Part shown: positions 45,920-55,224 of the stretch, in pieces
Position numbering within the stretch: the first letter of the stretch is position 1
Layout of the letters: each line of letters begins with the position of its first letter
NCBI RefSeq assembly: GCF_003583925.1
Contig: NZ_QYCN01000008.1
Location: 62,001-126,000 of the forward strand
Source: Hymenobacter rubripertinctus
GTDB lineage: Bacteria; Bacteroidota; Bacteroidia; Cytophagales; Hymenobacteraceae
Length of the DNA: 64,000 nt
Direction: 5' to 3'
Translations under genes and position numbers: made by a program
Notes under the pieces: model-generated
Seen by the model: the letters and a program-made list of their open reading frames with translations, nothing else
Database searches by the model: none
What the model was told of the DNA's origin: nothing

Positions 45920-46198
45920 CTACCGCTTGCCCAGCACCTCGGCCGTGCGGGTCTGGACGTAGAGGTCCTCGACTTTGGTGCGGGCCCAGGGCATGCGGCG
46001 CAGGAAGGTAAGGCTGGACTTGATGCTCGGGTCCACGGAGAAGCAGTTGATCGGGATGCGGCGGTCCAGCTCCGGCCAGCCGTAGGCCGCCACCAGGTAC
46101 TCCAGAATCTGGGCCAGCTTGATGCCGTGCAGCTCCCGGATCAGGTGGCCCGACTCGTCACGGGCTTCGTTGGCGGAGGGCTGGGCAGAGTCGGGCAT
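45920..46198 (-). CDS. VF530-like DNA-binding protein (DUF2132)
   Basis: 92 aa. The blocks GIKLAQILEYLVAAYGWPEL, INCFSVDPSIKSSLTFLR and PWARTKVEDLY match the VF530/DUF2132 family, whose structure resembles SAP-like DNA-binding folds. The function is not established. The frame is open far upstream, but that part is antisense to the lysozyme gene, so the ATG at 46198 is the clear start. It is divergent from the GH25 gene. Confidence 0.88.
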   Translation of the reverse strand: MPDSAQPSANEARDESGHLIRELHGIKLAQILEYLVAAYGWPELDRRIPINCFSVDPSIKSSLTFLRRMPWARTKVEDLYVQTRTAEVLGKR

Positions 46199-46333
46199 AG
46201 GGAAAAGGTATTTCGACTGTAAACTTGCAAAAAACCGGGGGCATTCTCCGCTTTTGGGTTGCGTTTTCCGGGCCAACCGGGTACCAGGGAGCCGGGCAGG
46301 GGCGTTACCTTTACTGCTCACGAACCCGGCCAC

Positions 46334-47164
46334 ATGCCTCCCGCTTCCCGTTCCCGTCCGGTTTACCGCTCCGGCACAGCGCGTCGGTGGCTGCCTTGGC
46401 TGCTGCTGGCCGTGCTGCTGGCCGGCGCCGTGGGCTACGGCCGCTACCAGCGGCAGCTCAACCGCTACGCCCGCCGCGCCTACGCCACCTTTCGCAGCCG
46501 CTACCTCACGGGCCACGAGCAAACACCCCTGCTGGCCGGCTACTCCGTCCACGGCATCGACGTATCGGCCTACCAGGGGCATATCGAATGGCCGCTGGTG
46601 GCTGGCCATCAGGTGCGGTTCGCGTTTATCAAGGCTACTGAGGGCATCACGCTGCGCGACAGTCGGTTCCGGCGCAACTGGCGCGGGGCCCGCGCCGCCG
46701 GTATCTACCGCGGGGCCTACCACTATTTCCACCCCGACTACGACGCTGCGCAACAAGCCAACCTGTTCACGCGCACCGTGCCCCTGGCCGCCGGCGACCT
46801 GCCGCCTGTGCTCGACGTGGAGCACGCCCAGTTTCATGATGTGGCCCGGATGCGCCGGGGCGTGGCCATCTGGCTGCGGCTGGTTGAGCGCCACTACGGC
46901 GTGCGGCCCATCCTGTACTCCAACTACAGCTTCTACCAGCGCCACCTGGCCGGGCACTTCGACGACTACCCGCTCTGGCTGGCCCATTATGAGGTTGACC
47001 AGCCCCGCCTGCCCCCGGGCAAGTGGCTCATCTGGCAGCACTCCGACGAGGCCTACGTGCCCGGCATCCGGGGCACCGTGGATTTCAACGTATTCCAGGG
47101 CAGTTTCCAGCGGCTCGCCGCCCTGCGGATTCCGGCCAGCCATAAAAAACCGGCACGCCATTGA
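46334..47164 (+). CDS. Glycoside hydrolase family 25 lysozyme, membrane anchored
   Basis: 276 aa. A basic N-terminus and one membrane segment (about 19-34) precede a linker and the GH25 barrel. Catalytic acids are D76 (GIDVSAYQG), D161 and E163 (PVLDVEH). ATEGITLRDSRF and WQHSDEAYVPGI are typical GH25 strands. It cuts the MurNAc-GlcNAc bond of peptidoglycan. The rlpA gene follows 114 bases later on the same strand, so the two may act together in cell-wall remodelling. Confidence 0.92.
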   Translation: MPPASRSRPVYRSGTARRWLPWLLLAVLLAGAVGYGRYQRQLNRYARRAYATFRSRYLTGHEQTPLLAGYSVHGIDVSAYQGHIEWPLVAGHQVRFAFIKATEGITLRDSRFRRNWRGARAAGIYRGAYHYFHPDYDAAQQANLFTRTVPLAAGDLPPVLDVEHAQFHDVARMRRGVAIWLRLVERHYGVRPILYSNYSFYQRHLAGHFDDYPLWLAHYEVDQPRLPPGKWLIWQHSDEAYVPGIRGTVDFNVFQGSFQRLAALRIPASHKKPARH

Positions 47165-47278
47165 GCCTTCTGCCGGTGCGGTAAGGCCGGCCTTGTTGCT
47201 GCCCCCTTCTACCTTCCCGCCTCATGCTGCTCGGGCTTGCCCGCCAACCTTCTGCTACGGCTGTCGTTTCTGTCATCT

Positions 47279-47665
47279 ATGCCTGGTTTCTTCCGATTGA
47301 TTTTTGGTACCGCTGCGGGCCTGCTGGTGGCGGTTTTACTTACCGGCTGCGCGGGCAGCGGGGCTTTCACCCAAACGGGCAAAGCCTCTTACTACGCCGA
47401 TAAATTCAACGGCCGCGAAACGGCCAGCGGCACTATTTACCGGCCCGGCAAGCTCACGGCGGCCCACAACACCCTGCCCTTCGGCACTCAGGTACGCGTG
47501 ACCAACCCACGCAACCACCGTTCTGTCAAGGTCGTCGTTACCGACCGGGGGCCGCACGCCAAGGGCCGCATCATCGACCTCTCGAAAAAGGCCGCCCGTA
47601 AAATCGACATCATTGACGCCGGCGTAGCTCCGGTGGAGTTGAAAGTCATCCGCAAAGCCCGCTAA
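47279..47665 (+). CDS. rlpA: Septal ring lytic transglycosylase RlpA-like lipoprotein
   Basis: 128 aa. Lipobox LTGC with C24. The double-psi beta-barrel is complete: KASYYADKFNGRETASGTIY, AAHNTLPFGTQVRVTNPRN and VVTDRGPHAKGRIIDLSKKA. There is no SPOR domain, which is common in short RlpA forms. RlpA cleaves peptidoglycan lacking stem peptides, near the division site. The ATG at 47279 starts the signal; a frame extension to 47237 is not needed. Confidence 0.92.
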   Translation: MPGFFRLIFGTAAGLLVAVLLTGCAGSGAFTQTGKASYYADKFNGRETASGTIYRPGKLTAAHNTLPFGTQVRVTNPRNHRSVKVVVTDRGPHAKGRIIDLSKKAARKIDIIDAGVAPVELKVIRKAR

Positions 47666-47714
47666 ACCGGCTTTCAACTGCTCCTTTTTCCCTTCCTGAC
47701 CTACGTTTCCCGCT

Positions 47715-47918
47715 ATGCGCATCCGCAAAAAAGTTCAGTGGACCCTTCCCACCGAAGCCGACCGCTTCGGCCAACTCAGCGCTTTCATCCGGGCAGCAGA
47801 GGCTCAGAGCTGGACCGAAACCGAAATTCAGTTCGTGATGGATGAGGTTGTGGAAGCGGCGGATGAGGCCGAAGTAGCGCTCATTTTTCAGGACTACACC
47901 CAACACGCCCGCCGCTAA
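47715..47918 (+). CDS. Small acidic cytoplasmic protein, hypothetical
   Basis: 67 aa, mostly helical, with a basic start (MRIRKKVQWTLP) and acidic middle (EVVEAADEAEVALIF). It follows rlpA by 49 bases on the same strand and is followed by a strong hairpin, so it looks like the last gene of that unit. The family is not recognised. Confidence 0.68.
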   Translation: MRIRKKVQWTLPTEADRFGQLSAFIRAAEAQSWTETEIQFVMDEVVEAADEAEVALIFQDYTQHARR

Positions 47919-47940
47919 CCCCAGCACCCGGGCACCGCAG

Positions 47941-47979
47941 CAGCGCCCTCACACCAAAAAGGCTGGCGTGAGGGCGCTG
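47941..47979. terminator. Two-way terminator
   Basis: CAGCGCCCTCAC pairs with GTGAGGGCGCTG around a 15-base loop, between the convergent 67-aa and DUF6799 genes. Confidence 0.85.
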
Positions 47980-48008
47980 TGTCGGTTGGCGGGCAGTAAG
48001 AGATGTTG

Positions 48009-48413
48009 TTACTTGCGGCGCTTGCCCTTCATCTTCTCCATTTGCAGATTCCGCAGGCTGTCCTGCTCCATCTTCATGGCCATGGTGGTCATGCGGCCCG
48101 TCAGCGACATATAATCACCTTCCTTGAGCATGATGCGGGCACCGTCGGCCATGGTCACGGTACCATCGGCCCCGACTTTAGTGCCGTTTACCAGCGTGGC
48201 ATCCGTGCTCAGGTTGCCCGTGTGGGCGTCGCGGGTTTCCAGCACTTTGCCATCTTTCATCAGGTAGCCATCCTTCATGGTGGCCGCGTTGACCGTCACC
48301 CGGGGCTTGGGTTGCGCGCCCCGGCGTACGGGGGCTTTCGTCTGGGCCTCGGCCTGGAGGGCGGTGGCCGCCACGAGCAGAAAAGTGGCCGCCAAGGTAG
48401 CACGAATGTTCAT
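48009..48413 (-). CDS. Secreted DUF6799 protein
   Basis: 134 aa. Signal peptide at residues 1-23. The body has the short repeats MKDGYLMKDGKVLETRD, LVNGTKVGADGTVTMADG and LKEGDYMSLTGRM, the pattern of DUF6799 proteins of Bacteroidota. The C-terminus is basic (KMKGKRRK). The function is unknown. It is divergent from cbpA. Confidence 0.8.
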   Translation of the reverse strand: MNIRATLAATFLLVAATALQAEAQTKAPVRRGAQPKPRVTVNAATMKDGYLMKDGKVLETRDAHTGNLSTDATLVNGTKVGADGTVTMADGARIMLKEGDYMSLTGRMTTMAMKMEQDSLRNLQMEKMKGKRRK

Positions 48414-48607
48414 ACTAATAGGAGGTTGGGTGGGTGATAAATAAGCTCCGAAAGCAAGGATAGCCGAAAATACGGGTTTTCCCGGATTGCAACTTACCGT
48501 GAGTAGGGCAGTAACCCCACGCGGTTTGGTTTCGTTTCAAAATCATTCCCGATCCGGCTCCGCCCATTGGGCTACATTTCTCTCCCGCTTTTCGCCCGAC
48601 GACAACC

Positions 48608-49522
48608 GTGGATTACAAAGATTACTACCAGGTGCTGGGCGTCGAGAAGACGGCCACCAAGGACCAGATTAAGAAGGCCTACCGCAAGCTGGCCCGCCAA
48701 CATCACCCCGATGTGAATCCGGGCAACGAAGAGGCGGAGCGCAAGTTCAAGGAGGCTAACGAAGCCCAGGAAGTGCTCAGCGACGATGAGAAGCGCCGCA
48801 AGTACGACCAATTGGGGGCCGACTGGCAGCGCTACCAGCAAACCGGCGGGGCGCGCGGTGGCCAAAGCCAGGGCGGCGGCTTCGACTGGTCGCAGTATGC
48901 CCAGGGGGGCGGAGCAGGCGGCGGCGAAGACCCATTCGGCGGAGCCGATTTTTCGGACTTTTTCAGCTCCATGTTTGGGGGCGTGGGCGGCCAGGGCGGC
49001 GGGCGGCCCCGCACCGGCCAGGATTACCAGGCTGAGCTGGAGCTCTCCCTCGAAGATGCTTACCAGGGCGGCCCGCGCACGCTCACGGTGAACGGCAAGA
49101 ACCTGCGCCTCACCATTCAGCCCGGCGCAGAGGACGGGCAGGTTATCCGGTTGCGCGACCAGGGTGGCCCCGGACGCAGCGGCGGCCCCGCCGGCTCGCT
49201 CTACATCACCCTCCGCATCCGGCCCGATGCCCGCTACTCGCGCACCGGCCACGACCTGACGATGGATGTGCCCATCGACATGTACACGACCTTGCTGGGC
49301 GGCGAGAAAACCGTAGAAACTCTGTCGGGGGCCGTAAAAATCACCATCAAGCCCGAAACCCCGAACGGCACCCGCCTGCGCCTGCGCGGCAAGGGCTTCC
49401 CGGTATACCGCCAGCCTGGTCAGTTCGGCGACCTGTACCTGCGCCTCTCCCTCACGCTGCCCCAACACCTGACCGACGAGGAAAAAACCCTGTTCCGTCA
49501 GCTGGCCGCCCTACGCCAATAA
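48608..49522 (+). CDS. cbpA: Curved DNA-binding protein-like DnaJ co-chaperone
   Basis: 304 aa. The J domain (1-65) has HPD at 33-35. A Gly/Phe-rich linker (80-135) leads to the two C-terminal substrate-binding domains, with no zinc finger, so this is the CbpA class and not DnaJ. It stimulates DnaK and may bind DNA. The start is GTG at 48608. The next gene encodes CbpM, its usual inhibitor, 53 bases on, which supports the name. Confidence 0.93.
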   Translation: MDYKDYYQVLGVEKTATKDQIKKAYRKLARQHHPDVNPGNEEAERKFKEANEAQEVLSDDEKRRKYDQLGADWQRYQQTGGARGGQSQGGGFDWSQYAQGGGAGGGEDPFGGADFSDFFSSMFGGVGGQGGGRPRTGQDYQAELELSLEDAYQGGPRTLTVNGKNLRLTIQPGAEDGQVIRLRDQGGPGRSGGPAGSLYITLRIRPDARYSRTGHDLTMDVPIDMYTTLLGGEKTVETLSGAVKITIKPETPNGTRLRLRGKGFPVYRQPGQFGDLYLRLSLTLPQHLTDEEKTLFRQLAALRQ

Positions 49523-49575
49523 CGGCGGCCTTCATTTCTGTACCCTGTACCCGCTACCAGTAACTGCCTGCTGCC

Positions 49576-49908
49576 ATGGAAGCTTCTATTGTCACCATCA
49601 CTTTCCACGACTGTGTTACGCGTTACGGTCTGAGCGAGGCCGATGTGCGCGAGTTTGTGGAACTGGGCCTGCTGCACGCCGCCCCCAACACGCCCGACGC
49701 CCTGCGCGAGGAACCCGCCCACGTAGCCCGCCTGGCCCGCCTGCACCACGATCTGGGCCTGAGCAAGGAAGGGCTGGAAGTGGTGCTGGTCCTGCGCCAA
49801 CAGCTGGATCAGCTCCAGCAGGAAGTGCGGCAGCAACGGGCGCGGGTGCGGCAGTTGGAGGTGTTTTTGAGCGGCTCAGCCCCGCTGCTGGACATTGACT
49901 TAACATGA
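49576..49908 (+). CDS. cbpM: CbpM-like chaperone modulator
   Basis: 110 aa. MerR-like N-terminal helices (VTRYGLSEADVREFVELGLL) and a C-terminal coiled coil (LRQQLDQLQQEVRQQRARVRQLEVFL) match CbpM/YccV-type modulators. CbpM binds the J domain of CbpA and blocks it. It forms an operon with cbpA. Confidence 0.87.
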   Translation: MEASIVTITFHDCVTRYGLSEADVREFVELGLLHAAPNTPDALREEPAHVARLARLHHDLGLSKEGLEVVLVLRQQLDQLQQEVRQQRARVRQLEVFLSGSAPLLDIDLT

Positions 49909-50082
49909 TGACGGCTGATTTTCGTCCATCTTCCGCCGGCTCTGTGTTTGCCAGAACCATAAAAAGTTCCCGGCTTCGTTGTAAGGTTATGGTTTTGGTA
50001 CAACCCTTTTCGCGTTAGGCAGTATAGATAGCCAATTCCGCTTTGCCGGATAGTCCTCCCCAGCCACTTTTTCTCCCTTCCT

Positions 50083-51672
50083 ATGCTTCCACGCATCCCC
50101 TTTTCCAAGGTGCTGGCGTTGGGTATCACCGCCTGTACACTGGCGCCCCAACTCTCCCACGCCCAAACGTCGGACCGCAAGACGAACATCAGCGTGTATT
50201 ACAACTGGCTGCAATACCACGGCGACCTGGGGTCGGAGTGGTTCAAGCACGACAAGGTAGAATATGGCCTGGGCCTGACGGTGAGCCGCTACGTAGCCAA
50301 AGGCCTGGATGTGGGCCTGGACCTGAGCTACGGCGACATGAAGTTCTCGGCTCCCTACCCCAAGAACGTGCAGAATCCCTATCACCGCTTCGATGCCAAC
50401 GTGGTGAACGTGGGCATTCCCATCAAGCTCAAGCTCAACAATGGCTGGGCTCTCAAAGAGGAGGCCTTTATCGCCCCCTACCTGGTGGTGCAGCCCGGTG
50501 TATTCTTCGCCAGCCCTGACCTGTACACGGCTCAAAACCAGCGGCAGGTGGCCAAAAACTCCGACGTGTACGCCTTCGATATTCAGGCGGCTGCGGGTAT
50601 CAAGTTTCAGTTCTCGCCCAGCGTAGCGGCCTTCGTACAGACGGGCCAGCATTATATGTTTACCGACCAGGTAGACGGCATTGCCAACAAGGGCAACATC
50701 AACGACCGGTACCTGCAACACAAGTTCGGCTTGTCCTTCAATCTGGGCAAAGCGGCGGATGAGGACGGTGACGGCGTTTCGGATAAGAAGGATAAGTGCC
50801 CCGGCACTCCCGCCGGCGTAGCCGTGGACCTGCCCGGTTGCCCACTTGATGGCGACGGCGACGGCGTTCCGGATTACCAGGATAAGTGCCCGACCGAAAA
50901 AGGGCTGGCCTCGCTCGAAGGCTGCCCCGACCGCGACGGTGACGGCATCCGCGACAGCGAAGACAAATGCCCCGACACCCCCGGCAAGGCCGAACTCCAG
51001 GGCTGCCCCGATGCCGATAACGACGGCGTGATTGACCAGAATGACAAGTGCCCCAACACTCCCGGCGGCGTGAAAGTGGATGCCACTGGCTGCCCGCTTG
51101 ATGCCGATGGCGACGGTGTTCCCGATTACCAGGACCGCTGCCCCAACCGCCCCGGCCCGGCCTCGAACAAAGGCTGCCCCGAGATGAAGCTGGAAGAGAA
51201 GAAGCGCCTCCAGGAAGCCACCAAGTACATCCAGTTCGAGTTCAACAAGGCAGCGCTGAAGCCTTCATCGTACCCCACCTTGGATCTGCTGGTGAAGATC
51301 ATGAACGATTACCCGGATTACTACCTGGGCATCTCGGCTCACGCCGACAGCAAGGGCGACAACGCCTACAACCTGCGCCTGTCGGATGAGCGTGCGGCTT
51401 CGGCCCGCGAGTACATGCTCCGCAAAGGGGTATCAGCCGACCGCATTGTGGCGCATGGCTACGGCGAATCGAAGCCGATTGCCACCAACGACACGGACGC
51501 TGGCCGTGCCCTGAACCGTCGCGTAGAGTTCGATGTATACCTGCCCGGCGACCAGAATCCTGCCGAGGTGAAGTACGGTCCGGCCCCGGAAATTCCGGCT
51601 CAGGCTCCCGAAGCCCCCAAGCAGCCGGTGCGCAAAGTGGCCCCCCGGAAAGTAACGGGTCAGCGGAAGTAA
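50083..51672 (+). CDS. OmpA family porin with thrombospondin type 3 repeats
   Basis: 529 aa. Signal peptide at residues 1-27. An eight-stranded barrel-like N-terminal region (30-225) leads to five TSP3 calcium-binding repeats (about 225-370; DGDGVSDKKDKCPGTP type). A C-terminal OmpA peptidoglycan-binding domain follows (about 385-500; IQFEFNKAALKPSS, NLRLSDERAASAREYM, GYGESKPIATND). The tail is Pro/Lys-rich. The protein links the outer membrane to the wall. A strong terminator follows. Confidence 0.95.
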   Translation: MLPRIPFSKVLALGITACTLAPQLSHAQTSDRKTNISVYYNWLQYHGDLGSEWFKHDKVEYGLGLTVSRYVAKGLDVGLDLSYGDMKFSAPYPKNVQNPYHRFDANVVNVGIPIKLKLNNGWALKEEAFIAPYLVVQPGVFFASPDLYTAQNQRQVAKNSDVYAFDIQAAAGIKFQFSPSVAAFVQTGQHYMFTDQVDGIANKGNINDRYLQHKFGLSFNLGKAADEDGDGVSDKKDKCPGTPAGVAVDLPGCPLDGDGDGVPDYQDKCPTEKGLASLEGCPDRDGDGIRDSEDKCPDTPGKAELQGCPDADNDGVIDQNDKCPNTPGGVKVDATGCPLDADGDGVPDYQDRCPNRPGPASNKGCPEMKLEEKKRLQEATKYIQFEFNKAALKPSSYPTLDLLVKIMNDYPDYYLGISAHADSKGDNAYNLRLSDERAASAREYMLRKGVSADRIVAHGYGESKPIATNDTDAGRALNRRVEFDVYLPGDQNPAEVKYGPAPEIPAQAPEAPKQPVRKVAPRKVTGQRK

Positions 51673-51699
51673 TTCCACTCCGGCTCCGTCGGTAATGCC

Positions 51700-51736
51700 A
51701 AAGCGGCCTGCTCAGTTGAGCGGGCCGCTTTTTTTA
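51700..51736 (+). terminator. Intrinsic terminator after the OmpA gene
   Basis: AAAGCGGCCTGCTCAG pairs with its near complement GAGCGGGCCGCTTT, followed by a T-run. Confidence 0.85.
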
Positions 51737-51976
51737 TTAGCATCCAAGGCCATCCATCAGCAACGGTCCGGTCGGCATTGGAATACGGTTTACGACCATG
51801 CAACAGTACCTAGCCAACAGCACCTAACGACGGAGAACCAAACTTACCACTCCAGGCGAGGCCTGGGAAGGCTGCAGGCAGTGGCAAGTACCTTGTTTAG
51901 AAGTGTTCGTGGACAGTTGAGGCAGCAGTTTTTACCCCACCCCCACCCTCTACGCCGCCTGATGGGGGGAGCGAGC
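51737..51976. other. Gene-free interval before the CTCA repeat
   Basis: No gene is supported. The frame read through the following repeat (Ser-Leu-Thr-His) is an artefact of the repeat. Confidence 0.5.
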
Positions 51977-52038
51977 CTCACTCACTCACTCACTCACTCA
52001 CTCACTCACTCACTCACTCACTCACTCACTCACTCACT
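51977..52038. repeat. Tetranucleotide repeat (CTCA)15.5
   Basis: Fifteen perfect CTCA units and half a unit run without interruption and end in the last base of the ZIP transporter stop codon (TAA, minus strand). Such an array is prone to slipped-strand length change. Confidence 0.97.
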
Positions 52039-52763
52039 TACCCTACGGCCAGGGCCAGCAACAGGCCCGCCAGCGTAGCCAGCATCTTGCGGATGTTGAG
52101 GCGGTGGTCGGGGCTGGTTTCGAAGAGAATGGTAGTGGACACATGGAGGAAATTACCCGCCACCAGCCCCAACAGGGCCGCGTAGAAGCCGCCCGTCAGG
52201 AGTTGCTCCAGCACCACGAAGTTGCTGACCACGACACCCGCCGGGCCGGCCACCGCAAACAGCAGCAGGTAGGGCACGGCACGGCGGAAGGAACCCAGAC
52301 GCAGCAGCAACGCAGCCATCAGGGCAAAGGCAGCCGGAATATGGTGCAGGGCCACGCCGGTCAGGATGGCGTAGAAGTTCTGGCTGACGTCGCCGGCGGC
52401 CGGGGTTTTCACCAGAATGCTGCCCTCCAGAAACGAATGCAGCACCAGCGAAAAAAGCAGCAGAAAGGGCACCCGGTCGGCGTGTTCGGTATGCTGATGC
52501 ACGTGCCCGTGCTCCACCCCCTGCGAGAATACCTCCAGCACCATCTGCCCGAAAAAGCCCGCCAGCACGAAGTAGCCCACCCGATGCCCGGGCAACATTT
52601 GCAGGGCTTCGGGCAGCAGGTGCGTAACGGTGAGCGTGAACAGGTAGGCCCCACTGAACGCCAGCAGGGGTTTCATCCAGGTGGTGCGGGCCGTGGGTAC
52701 CAGCCGGGTGAGCCAACCGGCTCCCAACACCGTCAGGAAAAGGGCAAAAACGGCAAACCACAT
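52038..52763 (-). CDS. ZIP family metal transporter
   Basis: 241 aa with eight membrane segments. The metal path shows HSFLEGSIL and HHIPAAFAL, the TM4 and TM5 signatures of ZIP carriers. A histidine-rich loop (HGHVHQHTEH) lies between segments, typical of zinc transport. It should bring divalent metal into the cytoplasm. The stop codon directly abuts the CTCA microsatellite, so variation there would affect only the 3' untranslated part of its mRNA. Confidence 0.9.
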   Translation of the reverse strand: MWFAVFALFLTVLGAGWLTRLVPTARTTWMKPLLAFSGAYLFTLTVTHLLPEALQMLPGHRVGYFVLAGFFGQMVLEVFSQGVEHGHVHQHTEHADRVPFLLLFSLVLHSFLEGSILVKTPAAGDVSQNFYAILTGVALHHIPAAFALMAALLLRLGSFRRAVPYLLLFAVAGPAGVVVSNFVVLEQLLTGGFYAALLGLVAGNFLHVSTTILFETSPDHRLNIRKMLATLAGLLLALAVG

Positions 52764-52927
52764 AGGGCAAACAATGAGGAGATGAGGGGCAAGCAGCCAA
52801 CGGACGAACTGAGCGCCGGAACAAACCAGCGGCGAATCGTTCGTTTTGCTGCTCGGGTGGCCGGCGGTCTTTTTCTCCGGCAGCAGCTACCGCAGAACTA
52901 ATTTTTGACCGGTGGCGTGGCCTTACG

Positions 52928-53668
52928 CTACTTTTTGAGCACAAAAATCATCCGGGGGCTGCTGGCCGGGTCGAAGGGGCGCAGGTGGTAGTCGCCCAAC
53001 GTTTCGGCCAGGCGCAGGCCGGCCATCTGAAAGTACTCCGCGAACCGCGCCGCGTCCAGGGCCCGCACCCGCTCCTCGAAGTGCTGTTGCTGGCCCTGCT
53101 CATCCGTAAACCGAATTTCTTTCACGATGAAGTCGTGGTGCAGGTGGCGGTGCAGCTCAAAGTCCAGACCGTCCACGGTTTTGGTTTCATGGGCGACCAA
53201 TTCCCGGATGGCACGGTCGGTGTTCAGAAAGTCAATGACCAGCTTACCCCCGGGGCGCAGGGCGGCGGCGGCATTGCGCAGGGCCACCACGTTCTGGGCT
53301 TCCTCTTCAAAGTAGCCAAAACTGGTGAACAGGTTCAGTACCAGATCGAAGGGCGCGTACGGCAGGGCCGCCCGCATATCGTGCTCATGAAAATGCAGAT
53401 GCTCGTGCGCAAACTGCCGGGCGTAGGCAATGCTCTGCGCCGATAAATCCACTCCCGTTACGTCATAGCCCTGCTCACTCAGGTAGCGGGCGTGCCGCCC
53501 CTTGCCGCAGGCCAGGTCCAGGAGTCGGGCAGCAGGCTTAGGATGCAAGTGCGTGAGCAGCCGGCCCAGGAACTCCCGCGCTTCCGCGTAATCCCGGTTC
53601 TGATACAGCCGATGATAATAGGGCGAATCGAACCAGGTACTAAACCACTCAGCAGCAACAGAAGACAT
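52928..53668 (-). CDS. Class I SAM-dependent methyltransferase
   Basis: 246 aa. Motif I is LLDLACGKGRHARYL at 49-63, followed by VTGVDLSAQSI and ALRPGGKLVIDFLNTD. Similar proteins are annotated only as methyltransferase domain-containing. The substrate is unknown. The start is ATG at 53668. The neighbours give no clue. Confidence 0.9.
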   Translation of the reverse strand: MSSVAAEWFSTWFDSPYYHRLYQNRDYAEAREFLGRLLTHLHPKPAARLLDLACGKGRHARYLSEQGYDVTGVDLSAQSIAYARQFAHEHLHFHEHDMRAALPYAPFDLVLNLFTSFGYFEEEAQNVVALRNAAAALRPGGKLVIDFLNTDRAIRELVAHETKTVDGLDFELHRHLHHDFIVKEIRFTDEQGQQQHFEERVRALDAARFAEYFQMAGLRLAETLGDYHLRPFDPASSPRMIFVLKK

Positions 53669-53784
53669 ATGGGTAGGCTAAGAAACGAAAAAAGGGCGCT
53701 AACACGCCCCGGGTCGTTTCGGACAGCAAACAGGGGCTCCGCATTTGCAAGTATGTTGCAAATATGGAACCCCTTTCGCTTAAA

Positions 53785-54054
53785 TCAAAGAGCAGAAGCT
53801 GATTCGGCGGCCGGGTTTGGCTCCAGCTCCATCTCGCAGATGGGGCACTTGCCCGGCTGGTCGCTGGCGCTGCCCGCGCAGTTCATCGGGCACACGTAAG
53901 CGGCCGTTGCTACGGGCAGGGCCGTACTATCGGCCGGAGCTGCCGCCGGAACGGCCACCGCAGCGGTAGCCGCCGGCTTCGCCTCGCAACTGGCCAGCAG
54001 AACCAGGCCAGGCAGGGCCAGGGCCAGCAGGGTCTGGTTCGATAACGAAAGCAT
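53785..54054 (-). CDS. Heavy-metal-binding domain lipoprotein
   Basis: 89 aa. The lipobox LASC ends at C23. After an Ala/Pro linker the C-terminal domain YVCPMNCAGSASDQPGKCPICEMEL matches the heavy-metal-binding domain (CPMxC...CPxC) found in copper-efflux proteins. It is probably periplasmic or outer-membrane and binds copper or a similar metal. The next gene starts only a few bases away on the same strand. Confidence 0.85.
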   Translation of the reverse strand: MLSLSNQTLLALALPGLVLLASCEAKPAATAAVAVPAAAPADSTALPVATAAYVCPMNCAGSASDQPGKCPICEMELEPNPAAESASAL

Positions 54055-54064
54055 TAGATGTTGC

Positions 54065-54442
54065 TTATTTTTTCAGCCCGTCCACCGCCTTGGCAGCCGT
54101 GGTGTCCGCAGGCTTGCGTACGCTGTGCATGGCTTCGCTGCTATTCGTCTGGGCAGCATCGGCGGCATCGGCCGTGCGTACTTCCTCAGCCGACACGCCC
54201 GTGCTATGGTTGGGCTCGTCGAGAGTTACGCCGGAGTTAATGGGCTCGGCAATGGCCCCGCCTTTCGACTGGTGCGCGGCTTCGGCCGTGCCCTGGTCGA
54301 AGTTGTCGGACTCGCGGCTGCCGGGCTCCACCAGGTCAAGGGATACTTTTTTATCGGGCCGCCAGTCCGACGGTTCGCTGCTGCACGCGTTCAGGGCCAG
54401 GGTAGCCAGGGCCAGGGCGGAAAGGGCGAGTTGCTTGGTCAT
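54065..54442 (-). CDS. Small acidic lipoprotein, hypothetical
   Basis: 125 aa. The lipobox LNAC ends at C20. The mature part is Ser/Ala/Glu-rich and low in hydrophobics, with no domain. Its stop lies 10 bases before the metal-binding lipoprotein start, so the two are probably one unit. The frame is open upstream, but the ATG at 54442 gives the lipoprotein signal. Confidence 0.72.
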   Translation of the reverse strand: MTKQLALSALALATLALNACSSEPSDWRPDKKVSLDLVEPGSRESDNFDQGTAEAAHQSKGGAIAEPINSGVTLDEPNHSTGVSAEEVRTADAADAAQTNSSEAMHSVRKPADTTAAKAVDGLKK

Positions 54443-54509
54443 GAGAAGAAGAAAACGAAGATTCGTGAGGTAAGGGGAAGGAAAACAGGAGGCCGGCGGG
54501 GCGCCGCCG

Positions 54510-55124
54510 CTAAACTGCTGCCGCCCCGCCGGGCAGCAGGTTCTTGCGGCGCAGCATCGCATCGAACAGCTTCTGGTCGGTAGCGGAGTTAAAGATACGG
54601 TCCGGCACTTGCAGGAAGATGGGCGTATCGAAAGTTTTAGCCATCCAGCGCTTCCAGCCCACCAGATCGGCCGGCAGCTCGGGAGTTTGCAACGAGAGCA
54701 GGTAGCCGTTGGCTTCGCGCTTGGCCGTACCAATCATGTCCCAGGTCAGGCGCATGCCTTCCTTTTCGTTGCGCCGAAGCACAATCTGCTTGTTGTCGAA
54801 TTCGTAGGACAGCTTCTCGAACAGGGGCTTGGTTTGCTCCACCTGCGTGACGCCCGTTACCTGAGCCGAGCGGAAGAGCACGTAGAGCAGCGTGAGCACC
54901 AGCGCCGAGGCCAGCCACCACCACGAAGGCCAGATGAGGACCGGCAGCAGGCCCACCGCGAACGGAATCAGGGCGTACCACCACTCGCGCCGCCACACCC
55001 GGGCCATGGCCAGGCTGGTGTAGGTGCTCGTGTCGAGCTGATGTTTTTTGGTACGGATGGCCATGGGCGAAGCACCTTGCTGCTGCTGCCGGTAGCCCCC
55101 GCCGCGTTGGTTGGGTTGTTGCAT
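54510..55124 (-). CDS. YcxB-like membrane protein, hypothetical
   Basis: 204 aa. A Gln/Gly-rich N-terminal tail leads to two close membrane segments (about 48-85) and a C-terminal soluble domain. The segments LSYEFDNKQIVLRRNEKEG and MRLTWDMIGTAKREANGYLL resemble YcxB-like proteins (membrane-anchored, unknown role). A repeat array lies upstream, before nadC. Confidence 0.7.
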   Translation of the reverse strand: MQQPNQRGGGYRQQQQGASPMAIRTKKHQLDTSTYTSLAMARVWRREWWYALIPFAVGLLPVLIWPSWWWLASALVLTLLYVLFRSAQVTGVTQVEQTKPLFEKLSYEFDNKQIVLRRNEKEGMRLTWDMIGTAKREANGYLLSLQTPELPADLVGWKRWMAKTFDTPIFLQVPDRIFNSATDQKLFDAMLRRKNLLPGGAAAV

Positions 55125-55130
55125 TAGTTT

Positions 55131-55222
55131 TAGTTGTCAGTTGCCAGTTGTTAGTTACCAGGGGTTTGTCCATTGTCCGGCTAAGAACAGCCTGCCAACT
55201 GGCAACTAACAGCTGGCAACTC
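55131..55222. repeat. Inverted repeat of AGTTGTCAGTTG-type units
   Basis: TTAGTTGTCAGTTGCCAGTT faces CCAACTGGCAACTAACAGCT, with more units on each side. Another set of this type, less perfect, lies around 38525-38690. Confidence 0.8.
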
Positions 55223-55224
55223 AT

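Noticed and set aside
51695-52078. 127-codon frame encoding Ser-Leu-Thr-His repeats
   Set aside because: The repeat is only the CTCA microsatellite read in one frame, and the rest lacks protein character.
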